From Streptomyces gelaticus (GTDB lineage Bacteria > Actinomycetota > Actinomycetes > Streptomycetales > Streptomycetaceae), in NCBI RefSeq assembly GCF_014649535.1, contig NZ_BMTF01000035.1, positions 1 through 60,882 on the forward strand: a stretch of 60,882 bases of DNA. The letters are read 5' to 3'. Below are positions 1 through 8,234 of the stretch, piece after piece (positions within the stretch are counted from its first letter, which is position 1; each line of letters opens with the position of its first letter). Below the pieces are notes generated by a model. That model had not been told where the DNA came from and did no database searches. It saw only the letters and a list, made by a program, of their open reading frames with translations. A program made the position numbers and the translations under genes.

Positions 1-70
1 TGCCGGTCGCGGTCAGTGCCGCGGCGGCCGCGACGGCCGCCGCGATCGCGTGGGAACGGTTCATGATCAT
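1..70 (-). CDS. Partial secreted protein (signal peptide only)
   Basis: The gene runs off the left edge of the window. On the minus strand an AGGAG-like ribosome site lies about 8 nt before ATG at 70, with a second in-frame ATG at 64. The visible residues read MIMNRSHAIAAAVAAAALTA, a basic N-terminus followed by an alanine-rich hydrophobic core, so this is the start of a secretion signal. Nothing of the mature protein is visible and no function can be assigned. Confidence 0.6.
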   Translation of the reverse strand, partial: MIMNRSHAIAAAVAAAAALTATG

Positions 71-537
71 GTCGCTTTTTCTCCTTCTCGGTCTCAGAGA
101 CAGTCCCGCTGTGACAGCCGGTGCATGATCGAACGTACTCACACCCCCTATTGCTGTCATATCGAGCAAATCGGAACCCCTGATTTGATGGGCCGATCGG
201 GTCTGCGGAAACCCGCCACACCACCCCGGAAAGAAGCTGAACAGTCGTCAAAGTTCTAACGAGCAGGGGAGATTGAAAGTGAATTAGCCCTTGCAGGTGA
301 TCTTCTGACGCCTGCTCACCCCCTGCGGCGGGTGGGAAGTACCGGCGAGTCGCTGCTTGACACACGGCCCACCATAGGCGCCAGGAGGCCGAACGACCCC
401 GTTGAAGTGATCAACGCCCACATCGCCCGCTGCCCGGTACCCCTACGAGGACGGCCACTACCACGTCACCCTCATGGAGGATCCGGGCCGCGCTACACCA
501 TCACCGCCGCCCTCCAGACCCGGACCGGGAGGCAAGC
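71..537. other. Intergenic stretch with a decayed coding scrap
   Basis: The left part holds the upstream region of the partial secreted gene. Between about 440 and 540 the plus strand gives short phrases such as PYEDGHYHVTLMEDPG and YTITAALQTRTGR in different frames. This looks like the C-terminus of a small gene that once preceded the HTH gene at 538. Its apparent stop overlaps that gene's ATG (GCATGA). No intact gene is present. Confidence 0.3.
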
Positions 538-873
538 ATGAAACGCAAGGTCGGCTACACCTGGCGGCCGCGCGACGTCATGGCCCAGCACCAGATCTTC
601 ACGGCCACCGAACTGGTACCGCTGCTGCGCGAACGCGGCATCGGCCTGTCCGCCTCCCAGGTCCACCGCCTGGTTTCCGGCACCCCGGAACGCCTGTCGT
701 TTGCAGGTCATGGCCGCGCTCTGCGACATCCTGTCCTGCACCCCGGCCGACCCGGTGACCACCACCGCCGAGAACGCCGGAGTCCGTAAGACCGCCACCG
801 CCGACCTGCCGGCCCCGCCCGCGAACGTCGCGAAGCTGCGGCCCCGCGCCGCCCGCATCCTGCCCGACGCATG
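538..873 (+). pseudogene. XRE/Cro-type HTH regulator, frameshifted
   Basis: The N-terminal 54 codons (MKRKVGYTWRPRDVMAQH...) contain an HTH ending in LSASQVHRLVSGTPERLS. An extra T in the TTT near 699-702 breaks the frame. In the next frame the protein continues as QVMAALCDILSCTPADPV, then a tail ending ILPDA and a stop at 873. The family is a small XRE-like regulator found in Streptomyces integrative elements, paired with the zinc-ribbon gene that follows here with an ATGA overlap. The single-base insertion makes it a pseudogene, unless it is a sequencing error. Confidence 0.7.
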
Positions 874-1068
874 ACCCGCACCTACGCCACCGACGAACAG
901 TGCGAACGCTGGTACAAGGCCGAGTGCTGCCGCTGCGGCCGCCGCAGGCACAAGGCCGACAGCCGGCCGGACGGATACGTCTGCTGGACCTGCTCGGACC
1001 GCGCCGTCCGGATACGAAGAACCTGCCCGGGATGCGGCCAAGAGCAACGGCCACCGGCGAGGCGGGCT
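871..1068 (+). pseudogene. Truncated zinc-ribbon protein of an integrative element
   Basis: It starts with ATGA overlapping the HTH gene's stop. The first 60 or so residues contain Cys pairs in a zinc-ribbon pattern (CCRCGRRR, CWTCSDRA, CPGCG). In elements where I know this pair, the protein is several hundred residues long and sits beside a tyrosine integrase. Here recognisable sequence stops near 1068, although the reading frame stays open as nonsense to 1395 under the antisense methyltransferase gene. The truncation is probably an old deletion or insertion boundary. Confidence 0.55.
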
Positions 1069-1143
1069 GCTCCGGCGGCGCGCTCCACGGCCCGCAGCCG
1101 GCCAACCCACCAGTACCAAGGCCTCAGCAGAAGGCCATGTGCT

Positions 1144-1773
1144 CTAGCGGAGGCGGGCCAGCAAGTGGGCGTCGAGGAAGCCCCGCTCAGAGGCCGGATC
1201 GTGGAGCAGCCGGGCGAATGTGACGAGCCCGGCCCCGGCCAGCAGCTCGGCGAACCGGTCCGCCGGCCAGCTATAGGCGGGCGTCACCTTGTGGTCGAAG
1301 CGGACCGGCTCGGGCGCGTCGGTCGCGAAGAACGAGACCAGGAGCAGGCCCCCTGGTGCCAGGACACGCGCCTGCTCGGCGAGCAGCGCGGGTAGTTCCC
1401 CAGGAGGCGTGTGGATCATCGAGTAGTGGGACAGCACTCCCCCGAGCGCGCCGTCCTCAACTGGGAGGGCCTCCATCCGCGCCTCGTCGAACTGCAGCGC
1501 CGGATGGGCCTGCCGGGCGTGGTCGACCATGGCTGGGGAGAGGTCGAGCCCGACTGCATCCAGCCCCAGGTCGTGCAGCATGGCTGTCACATGTCCGGGC
1601 CCGCAGCCGACGTCGGCCACCCGCGGATTCCCCGTCCCACGCACCAGCTCGGCGAAGGTGCCAATCATGTTCCGCGCGAACGGACGCGTCTCCAGTCGAT
1701 CAGCGAACATCGACGCATACAACTCGACGACCCCGTCGTAGGCCGCCCTGGTCTCATCCTGGTGCTCTGCCAC
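1144..1773 (-). CDS. Class I SAM-dependent methyltransferase
   Basis: The 209-residue protein is a complete Rossmann-fold methyltransferase. Motif I is VADVGCGPGHVT (about residues 52-63), and the acidic motif is AVGLDLSPAMVDHAR. Motif II/III residues follow (EARMEALPVEDGALGGVLSHYSMIH), then the VLAPGGLLLVSFF strand. It belongs to the Methyltransf_11/25 group that methylates small molecules; the substrate cannot be read. It lies antisense between pieces of an integrative element, so it may be element cargo or a later insertion. Confidence 0.85.
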   Translation of the reverse strand: MAEHQDETRAAYDGVVELYASMFADRLETRPFARNMIGTFAELVRGTGNPRVADVGCGPGHVTAMLHDLGLDAVGLDLSPAMVDHARQAHPALQFDEARMEALPVEDGALGGVLSHYSMIHTPPGELPALLAEQARVLAPGGLLLVSFFATDAPEPVRFDHKVTPAYSWPADRFAELLAGAGLVTFARLLHDPASERGFLDAHLLARLR

Positions 1774-1818
1774 GGGAAGGAAGTTAACACCCCCATGCGC
1801 AGCTGTTCTCCGGCCCCA

Positions 1819-1998
1819 TGCCGAATCCCGCGCCGTCGTAGCGGACTCGCTCGGCTACCACAACAAGACCACCACCTGGCTCCGCAACGAGGCCAGGGGC
1901 CCGAGCGTTCCGCTGCTGGCGATCACAATCGGTCACCGACTGGCCGGGTTCCTCAGGAAACCGGCGACAGTTGGTCAGGCGGGCGATCACACCAGTAG
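1819..1998 (+). pseudogene. C-terminal remnant of a site-specific integrase-type protein
   Basis: The phrases VADSLGYHNKTTTWLRNEA and, after a frame change near 1917, AGDHNRSPTGRVPQETGDSW resemble the tail of the recombinase-type protein that normally follows the HTH/zinc-ribbon pair in Streptomyces elements. There is no start, no catalytic region and at least one frameshift. Its distance from the other two pieces suggests that most of the integrase was lost when the methyltransferase region came in. Attribution is by memory of the family, not by a search. Confidence 0.45.
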
Positions 1999-2057
1999 AC
2001 CCCCGCATTGCGATCCTCGGTCGCCTCGAATGATCACGGCGTCCAGCACAAAAGACA

Positions 2058-2978
2058 TCACCGCTGCTGCTTTTCGCCTGGCGTGTGCCGACGCGTGACC
2101 CGGCGGCAAGTCAGGAATGCGATCGCGGCAACCACCAGGTACAGCGGAACGAGCAGCACCGCGTCACCGGACGCCTGCACCACCATCACGCCCGCGTCGC
2201 GCTCCTCGCCCTGCAGCATGATGCGGTTCACCGTCAGCACGGTCAGGTGCGTGCCGATCGCCGCCCACAGCGGGGCGTGACCCACGCCCGCACGGGCGGC
2301 GATCAAGGTCAGGCCGAAGACCGTCAGGAGAATGAGGTAGTCGACCGGGTGCTGCCCCTCCGGGACACTGCCCGTGCGGCCCGGCTCGTCACCGGCCAGC
2401 CGGGCGATGCCGACCGTCACCAGCGTCGAGGTGCCGGGTACGAGCAGGAAGACCGCCGTGGTGCCGAGCGCCGCCAGTACGGGCCCGAACCGTCTGCGCA
2501 GCGATGTCCACGTGTAGCCGCGCAGTGTCGCCTCCTCGGGCAGGGCTTCGAGCAGGAACGCGACGACGGCGTTGGTGACGAGAAAGCCGGCCAGGGTGAG
2601 GAGGTCCAGTTGCTGCCAGATGAGTAACCCCACGGCTGTGCCCGCGCCCAGGACCAGCGCTGCTGCCGCGGCCGTCACCCCAACGCCGGTGAGGAACGAC
2701 CGTAGGCTCGCACCCGGACTGCCGAAGCCGACCGTCCGGGGGTGTGACAGGCGCAGGACGAACGGCACGGCCACGACGGTGACGAGGGCCGCAGGGATCA
2801 GCCGGGCGGCCAGGCCACTGGCTCCGGTGGCGTCCGCCAGTACGGCTCCGAGGCCGTTGCCGGCACCGAGCGCCACCGCCATGATCAGGCCGCCGGCCAA
2901 CGCGCGGCCCATGGCCCCGGCGGCCGTGGGCGCGGGTGAGAGTGCGGGTGCGGGTTGTCGTATGTGCAGCTCGGTCAC
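2058..2978 (-). CDS. CPBP family intramembrane metalloprotease
   Basis: About 306 residues with seven or eight predicted membrane helices. The Abi/CPBP signature is visible: EALPEEATLRGYTW gives the EExxxR motif, and GHAPLWAAIGTHL supplies the later histidines. The usual FxxxH motif between them is not obvious (AVFLLVPGTST), so activity is uncertain. I chose GTG at 2978 (VTELHIRQ) because AGGAG lies 4 nt upstream; the frame is open to 3089 but without a ribosome site. CPBP proteins cleave membrane substrates or act in bacteriocin self-immunity. No neighbour suggests a partner. Confidence 0.75.
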   Translation of the reverse strand: MTELHIRQPAPALSPAPTAAGAMGRALAGGLIMAVALGAGNGLGAVLADATGASGLAARLIPAALVTVVAVPFVLRLSHPRTVGFGSPGASLRSFLTGVGVTAAAAALVLGAGTAVGLLIWQQLDLLTLAGFLVTNAVVAFLLEALPEEATLRGYTWTSLRRRFGPVLAALGTTAVFLLVPGTSTLVTVGIARLAGDEPGRTGSVPEGQHPVDYLILLTVFGLTLIAARAGVGHAPLWAAIGTHLTVLTVNRIMLQGEERDAGVMVVQASGDAVLLVPLYLVVAAIAFLTCRRVTRRHTPGEKQQR

Positions 2979-3201
2979 AGTGCTCCTGGTGACGGTGGGG
3001 CCGACTCCTATCGACAACCCCGTGTGCTTTCCAGGCTCGCCCGGCCACCAGTCAGGGGCGTCGTGCGCGCGGACGACCCCCGTGTACATCCTTCGGCGCA
3101 GTGGACGACAGAGGTCGAACGGTCGTTGGCCACCGGCTCCGGCACCGGGAACACCCAGGGGCTGAGTGGATGGTCCATGCGCATTCCAACGCCGCTATGT
3201 G

Positions 3202-3216
3202 ACTGATCGGATCAGT
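3202..3216. promoter_or_regulatory. Perfect 15-bp inverted repeat
   Basis: ACTGATC-G-GATCAGT has 7-bp arms around a single central base. It lies about 220 bp upstream of the CPBP gene start in otherwise non-coding sequence. The form suits a TetR-like dimer site, but no adjacent regulator gene is seen. Confidence 0.3.
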
Positions 3217-3445
3217 TTCATGAACCTCCGGGAAACCGGTGGAAAAGCTCAGTCCATTGACGTGAGCCGGGCAAGGAGTACCGAACGAGCTGCGCTGCAG
3301 GATGAGCAGCGAGCGAAGATGCGATGGGCGACCGAGACCAACTGGGTGGGTGACCTTCCGATATTGAAATCGAAGTACTTCAGGCGCCATGTCCGGCCGG
3401 GCACCGCGGCGAGCACCTCACCGCGCGGCCGACCCGAGGTCCTGG

Positions 3446-3540
3446 CTGACCGGCTACCGCCCACTCAACCACCGCTACGAGCGCAAACCAGGCAACTTTC
3501 TGGCCTTTCTCGGAATCGCCGCCGCCCTCTGCGGCCACGG
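3446..3540 (+). mobile_element. Tail of a DDE transposase (IS remnant)
   Basis: The plus strand reads LTGYRPLNHRYERKPGNF followed by LAFLGIAAALCG. This matches the conserved C-terminal phrase of Streptomyces IS4/IS5-type transposases (YRRLxxRYER...xLAFLGLAAAL). No catalytic region remains, and flanking 2979-3445 and 3541-3686 hold no gene that I can see. Confidence 0.5.
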
Positions 3541-3686
3541 TCTTGGGGCGGCTTCAGCAATTGCGGGCCGCAATCGAAGTTGTCCGTGCCGGATGAGGAA
3601 GCGTCATGGACGGCCCTGAAGGAAGGACGGCTCGATGTGGTGAGTCATGACGGAGGCTGTCCGCGGGGACGGTGAACGGGTCGGCG

Positions 3687-4901
3687 TCAGAGTTCTTCCG
3701 GGTCGGAACCACCGGTGTACGTGCGCGGTACACGCGCACCGATGCGGGTGACGATCTCGTAGGAGAGGGTTCCGGCAGCACGTGCCCAGTCCTCGGCACC
3801 GGGCTCCCCGTGGTCTCCGGGGCCGAAGAGCACGATCTCGTCGCCGACTGCGGCCGTGTCGTCGCCGAGGTCGACGACGAACTGGTCCATGCAGACCGTG
3901 CCTGCCACCGTGCGCTGGCGGCCGACGGCGAGGAGCGGACCGGCACCGGAGGCGTGCCGGGGTACGCCGTCGGCGTACCCCAGCGGGATCAGACCGAGCG
4001 TGGTCTCACGGGAGGTGCGGTAGCGGTGATTGTAGGAGACTCCGTACCCGGCGGGGACGCGCTTGACGGAGACCAGCCGGGCGGTGAGCGTCATCGCCGG
4101 ACGCAGCCCCAGGGCCGCCGGCTCGGCCACCTCCGGCACCGGGCTCAGTCCGAAGAGCGCGAGCCCGGGGCGCACGAGGTCGAAGTGGGTCTGCGGAAGG
4201 TTGAGGGTGGCTGCCGAGTTGGCCAGGTGGAGAACTTCGGGACGAAGGCCCGCCTTCCGTGCGAGCTCGACCGCGTCGCGGAAGTGTTCCACCTGCCGGT
4301 CGGACTCGGGGTGGCCAGGGGAATCGGCGTGGGCGAGATGGGACCAGATCCCAACGACCCGGACATGCCCGGATGCCTCCGCACGTGAAGCCGCCTCCAG
4401 CAGCGCGGGCCAGTGGGCGGGGGAGGCGCCGCCGCGGCCCAGCCCGGTGTCGATCTTCAGGTGCAGCAGGCCCGGCCGGCCCGCAGCCGGTGCCGCCCGG
4501 GTCGCGGCCTCGACCGCCCAGGGATCTCCGGCCGACAGTTCGATCCCGGCGGCAACGGCGGAAGCCCAGTCGTCACCGGGGCCCAGCAGCCAGGCGAGGA
4601 TCCGGCTGCCGATCCCCGCTGCGCGCAGCGCCAATGCTTCGTGCATACGTGCGACGCCGATCCACGTGGCGCCGCCGGCCAGTGCCGTGCGGGCGCAGGC
4701 GATCATGCCGTGCCCGTAGCCGTCGGCTTTCACCACGGCCATCACTTCGGCGGAACCTGCCGCATCGCGCAGCCGAGTCGTGTTGGCTCGGATCGCCGTC
4801 AGATCGATCCGAGCCTCCACAAGCGCGGGTTCTTCGTGAACCCGGTGCGCGCGACTGATGACCTCGCGGCTGTTGGCCGCGTGAGAACTGCTGATCTTCA
4901 C
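3687..4901 (-). CDS. alr: Alanine racemase
   Basis: A PLP-dependent racemase that interconverts L- and D-alanine for peptidoglycan. The PLP lysine motif AVVKADGYGHG is intact near residue 52. The catalytic tyrosine motif GYGVSYNHRYRT and the substrate arginine regions are also present, and length (about 404 aa) fits the family. I chose GTG at 4901 (VKISSSHAANSREVI) with AGGA 7 nt upstream; an ATG at 4958 gives an implausible basic extension. Streptomyces usually have a housekeeping alr near groEL/tsaE genes, so this is probably a second, catabolic or accessory copy. The amino-acid permease and PucR regulators nearby suggest amino-acid uptake and use. Confidence 0.9.
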   Translation of the reverse strand: MKISSSHAANSREVISRAHRVHEEPALVEARIDLTAIRANTTRLRDAAGSAEVMAVVKADGYGHGMIACARTALAGGATWIGVARMHEALALRAAGIGSRILAWLLGPGDDWASAVAAGIELSAGDPWAVEAATRAAPAAGRPGLLHLKIDTGLGRGGASPAHWPALLEAASRAEASGHVRVVGIWSHLAHADSPGHPESDRQVEHFRDAVELARKAGLRPEVLHLANSAATLNLPQTHFDLVRPGLALFGLSPVPEVAEPAALGLRPAMTLTARLVSVKRVPAGYGVSYNHRYRTSRETTLGLIPLGYADGVPRHASGAGPLLAVGRQRTVAGTVCMDQFVVDLGDDTAAVGDEIVLFGPGDHGEPGAEDWARAAGTLSYEIVTRIGARVPRTYTGGSDPEEL

Positions 4902-5104
4902 ACCATCGTCCTTCCAGTGAATCCACCGATGCCCGGCTGGGTTATGGAGTGGAGCCATGGTGTCGATGGGGAGAACCCGCCGTCATCGTGTGAACTGCAC
5001 TGTTCTTGGGCGGCCGGGAGTGCGGCCGGAACAACGCGTCAGTGGATCTGCCGGGCGCGGTAAGGGGCTGTTCGCTTCTTGGCGATTACCCCTCACTCGG
5101 GCGG

Positions 5105-5875
5105 TCAGGCGCGGTGGTCCACCTCGGCGCGCGGGGTGCCCTCCGTGCCGTAGCGGAGGGCCGTGAGCTGAAGGAGCAGCGCGGACCGGACCTCTGGGCT
5201 GTCCAACCGCAGCTCCACGATTTCCTGCAGGCGGCGCATCCGGTGGCGGAGCGTGTTCGGGTGGACGTGCAGCCGGGCGGCGGCAGCCTTCAGGTCGCCC
5301 ATCTCCTCCAGCCAGGCCTCCAACGTCGGCACATAACTGGTGCGGCACTCGCGGTCGTGATCCATGAGTCGTCGCAGAGGTCCGATGTCCGTGGTCCGGG
5401 CGGTTGAGGTGGCCAGGGCCATGCGGCGGAGGACCACCTCGGCCCATACGTCGTCGTGGACAGCCTGGGATTTCGCGACCAGGCCTGCCGTGAGCAGCCC
5501 GAGCGTGTCGTCGGCCTGCTCCCGGGAGGCGGCAAGTTCCGGAATCGAGGCCGCGAGCCCGCCCACGGCGATGAGCGGTGTTGCCCGGCCGGTGGTCTCG
5601 CCGACCTCGTAAAAAGCCAGTCGGGCCGGCGTCCGGAAGTGGTAGTCACCACCTCGGCAGCCACAATGCTGTAGACCACGCCGCCGATATCGGCTGCGGG
5701 TGAGCGCAGACGTGACCCGGGGAACCGGGACAGCCGTTCCCGTACTGTGAGGCGCTGCGTCTCGGCCTCGTGGGCATCCTCGCAGCGCACGCCGACGGCG
5801 ACCACCCGCCACGGTCCTGCCATCAGCCCGAGGAGGCGTGCCGCGCCCGCGGCATCCAACGTCCTTGCGCTTCCG
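5105..5875 (-). pseudogene. PucR/CdaR-type regulator, frameshifted remnant
   Basis: The C-terminal half is intact in one frame: a GGDEF-like linker, then LKAAAARLHVHPNTLRHRMR, the PucR C-terminal HTH. Upstream sequence is coding in another frame (LDAAGAARLLGLMAGPWRV to TSGRRPD), with a frame change near 5620. The usual N-terminal sensor half is missing; before about 5875 the sequence is not recognisable. It lies directly downstream of the intact PucR gene at 6067 and is probably a decayed paralogue. Confidence 0.65.
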
Positions 5876-6066
5876 TGCGGCCATGAGCTCTGCCCACGGC
5901 GGCCGGTCGCCCGATCGTCCGAGATCAGCGAGCTTGGCGATGTCGTGGACTCCACCACGTCGATTCGGCCGCATGCCTCGCAGCGTCCGGCGACGAGCCA
6001 GGTGACCATCTCCTTGCCTTTGGGGTCGACCGGGGCCGGTCGACGGGCGGTTCAGTGGCATGAGCA

Positions 6067-7614
6067 TCAGCCTGTAACCGTGTTGTCCGGCTCCGTCTGG
6101 GCTGGCTCGTCACGATGGAGATGTGCCTGCAGCACCAGGGTCACGGCCAGTCGCTGTTCGGGATCCGACAGGTCCACTCTGTGGATGAGCTGCTCGATCC
6201 GGCGCATTCGTTGTCGCACGGTATTGGGGTGGAGCCGCAGGATTCGCGCGGCACGGTTGTAGTCGCCCCAGTTCATCAGCCAGGTCAGCAAGGTGGAGGC
6301 CAGCACCTGCCGATCGCGGCCCTTGTCATCCAGCCTGCTGAGGTCGTGGATCAGGTCACTAGACAGGCTGGCGTGGGTCCGGCGGATGACCACTTGGGCC
6401 CAAACCTCTTCGTAGCTGACGGCCGGGCGCTCCAGAGCCACGCCGGTGCCCAGCACTTCGAGGGCCTCCCGGTTCCTGGCAGGTAGAGCCGTCGCCGAAG
6501 AGGTAGGGCGACTTGCGCCGACCTGCCCGATCCGCCCGTTCAAGCTCAGGGAGCGGGCCCAGGTCCAGCTACCCGGTCCGTCACCATCTGTGAGGATCGC
6601 GAACACCAACCCCTCCATGTCGGTGAGGATCGGATCGGCCCAAGCGTGGCGTCGGAAAACGGTGCGCCATACGGCGAGGTCATTCTGTGCGCTCGTGCCG
6701 TTCAAGCGGCCCAGCGCCGCCACCCGGACTTCTCGAGCGGGCAGGACCAGGGGCTCGGTCGAGGAGCTGTCAACGGGTCTGCGGAACGCCTCACGGATCC
6801 GGTCCGCGGTGTAACGGCTGGAGAGCTCGTCGTGCGCACGCAGTCGAACGAGCAGCAATCCCAGGGAACGTGCCATGTCGAGAAGGCGCTGCCGCTTCTG
6901 TGGCGTCAGCTCACCGTTGTGGATTGCCCAGACCGAGCCGATGACCTCGGGGCCGACGCGGATGGGGACAACCAGACGTGTCAGGAAGCTGGGATCCTCG
7001 ATTTCGACCTTGAACGGCTCATGACTCACTGCAAGGCGGCGGAAGGTGCCTGCTGCGCGCAACTGCGTCACGATTCTGTCTGGTACCGCGCGCCCCAGGA
7101 TGCTGTCCATTCGTACTTGATCGGCCGTCTCTCCAAAAGCCGAGTAGGCCACTACTTGGCTCCGGAGGTCCTCCACCGTGATGGGGGCGGCCAGCAGCTC
7201 CGCGACGTCGTCACTGAGTCGGAAGATCCGTTGGTGCGCGTCGTGGGCGTTGTCGAGTGGCGCGTGGACTTGCTGGAGCATGGCATCGGCCATCGAGATG
7301 AACTGTACCCAGCCGACATCCTCGGCCAGCTCCCCCAAGGCGAGGTGGCCATCAACGGCCCATTGCCGCACCCGATCGCCGACAGGGCCACGCAGCAGAA
7401 CACCCGCCGCCTGCCGTTCAGTGGCGCTGTCCATCACCTCGAGCTGAGTCTCTGCCGTGAGAGCTCCGGTGGCGAGAACGAGCGCGCCACCCACCGTCGC
7501 GCCGGTCGGGTCGCCGTACACGTGGAGCCCGGTCACTTCCACCGGCCGTCCCGCAACCAGCGTCGTGGCTACACCCGGGCCAAAGCTCTCAAAGATGCGA
7601 TAAGCCGTAACCAT
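6067..7614 (-). CDS. PucR family transcriptional regulator
   Basis: 515 residues, a normal length. The N-terminal third resembles the PucR sensor (AQVYGDPTG-type strand, then ALVLATGAL). The middle has the GGDEF-like CdaR domain, and the C-terminus carries YNRAARILRLHPNTVRQRMR, the diagnostic HTH_30. PucR proteins respond to small metabolites and often act on an adjacent divergent gene. Here the permease at 8235 is divergent across 620 bp, so it is the likely target. The start at 7614 (MVTAYRIFESFGPG) is the only reasonable one. Confidence 0.8.
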   Translation of the reverse strand: MVTAYRIFESFGPGVATTLVAGRPVEVTGLHVYGDPTGATVGGALVLATGALTAETQLEVMDSATERQAAGVLLRGPVGDRVRQWAVDGHLALGELAEDVGWVQFISMADAMLQQVHAPLDNAHDAHQRIFRLSDDVAELLAAPITVEDLRSQVVAYSAFGETADQVRMDSILGRAVPDRIVTQLRAAGTFRRLAVSHEPFKVEIEDPSFLTRLVVPIRVGPEVIGSVWAIHNGELTPQKRQRLLDMARSLGLLLVRLRAHDELSSRYTADRIREAFRRPVDSSSTEPLVLPAREVRVAALGRLNGTSAQNDLAVWRTVFRRHAWADPILTDMEGLVFAILTDGDGPGSWTWARSLSLNGRIGQVGASRPTSSATALPARNREALEVLGTGVALERPAVSYEEVWAQVVIRRTHASLSSDLIHDLSRLDDKGRDRQVLASTLLTWLMNWGDYNRAARILRLHPNTVRQRMRRIEQLIHRVDLSDPEQRLAVTLVLQAHLHRDEPAQTEPDNTVTG

Positions 7615-8234
7615 GCTTCAGGAATGTACTCTCGGAACAATCCAGGGTGCCAAAAGTAGCGGAATCCGACATTCAATTGTGATGAGGGCTCACCTCATCA
7701 TGGAGGCCATGGCGAAGGTGATGAGTGATCGGCCCCCGCGGCGTGCGGCCGTCGTCGGCGCCGGCATGGGGGCACGCTCCACGGCTCGGCATCCCCTCTT
7801 CGCCGGTGTACGTGGCGCCGTCGGCAAGTGCGCGCCTTCCCCGCTTCCTCGCTCGCTTCGTCGACAGCAGCACACAGCGGTGCCGGGATGGCGCGATGGC
7901 GGCGCACGCCCCGCTGAACCATCAAGGGCGCGCTCTGAGCGACTGGCGCCCCCGAGACGAACTACGAACTCGCCGCCACGTTATCGACCAGCTGATCAGC
8001 AACCACCCGACCGACGACACAGCCTGGCGCCCCCACCATCCGACTGGTGGGCCCGTGACCGGATGGCGCGCTGATCCATCGCCGGCGCACACGCGTCAGG
8101 CCGCACGGTTCTCGCTCACGTGCCGCTGGTCCATCCCGGCCGACACGAATGTGCACGGGCGTATCACGAAGGAACTCGAGCTTGTCTGCGGAGAGTGTGA
8201 ACACTTTGTCAAGTGCACGGCGAAAGGTGCGGAT
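7615..8234. other. Divergent regulatory region, no gene recognised
   Basis: 620 bp separate the PucR start from the permease start. The frame of the permease is open upstream to 7725, but the extra residues look random. An imperfect dyad AGTGTGAACACT (8194-8205) lies 30-41 bp before the permease ATG and could be an operator. I see no RNA gene. Confidence 0.35.

Noticed and set aside
7725..8234. Long N-terminal extension of the permease
   Set aside because: 170 extra residues with no helix or domain; AAAGGTG precedes ATG 8235 and the protein then aligns with the family's usual start.
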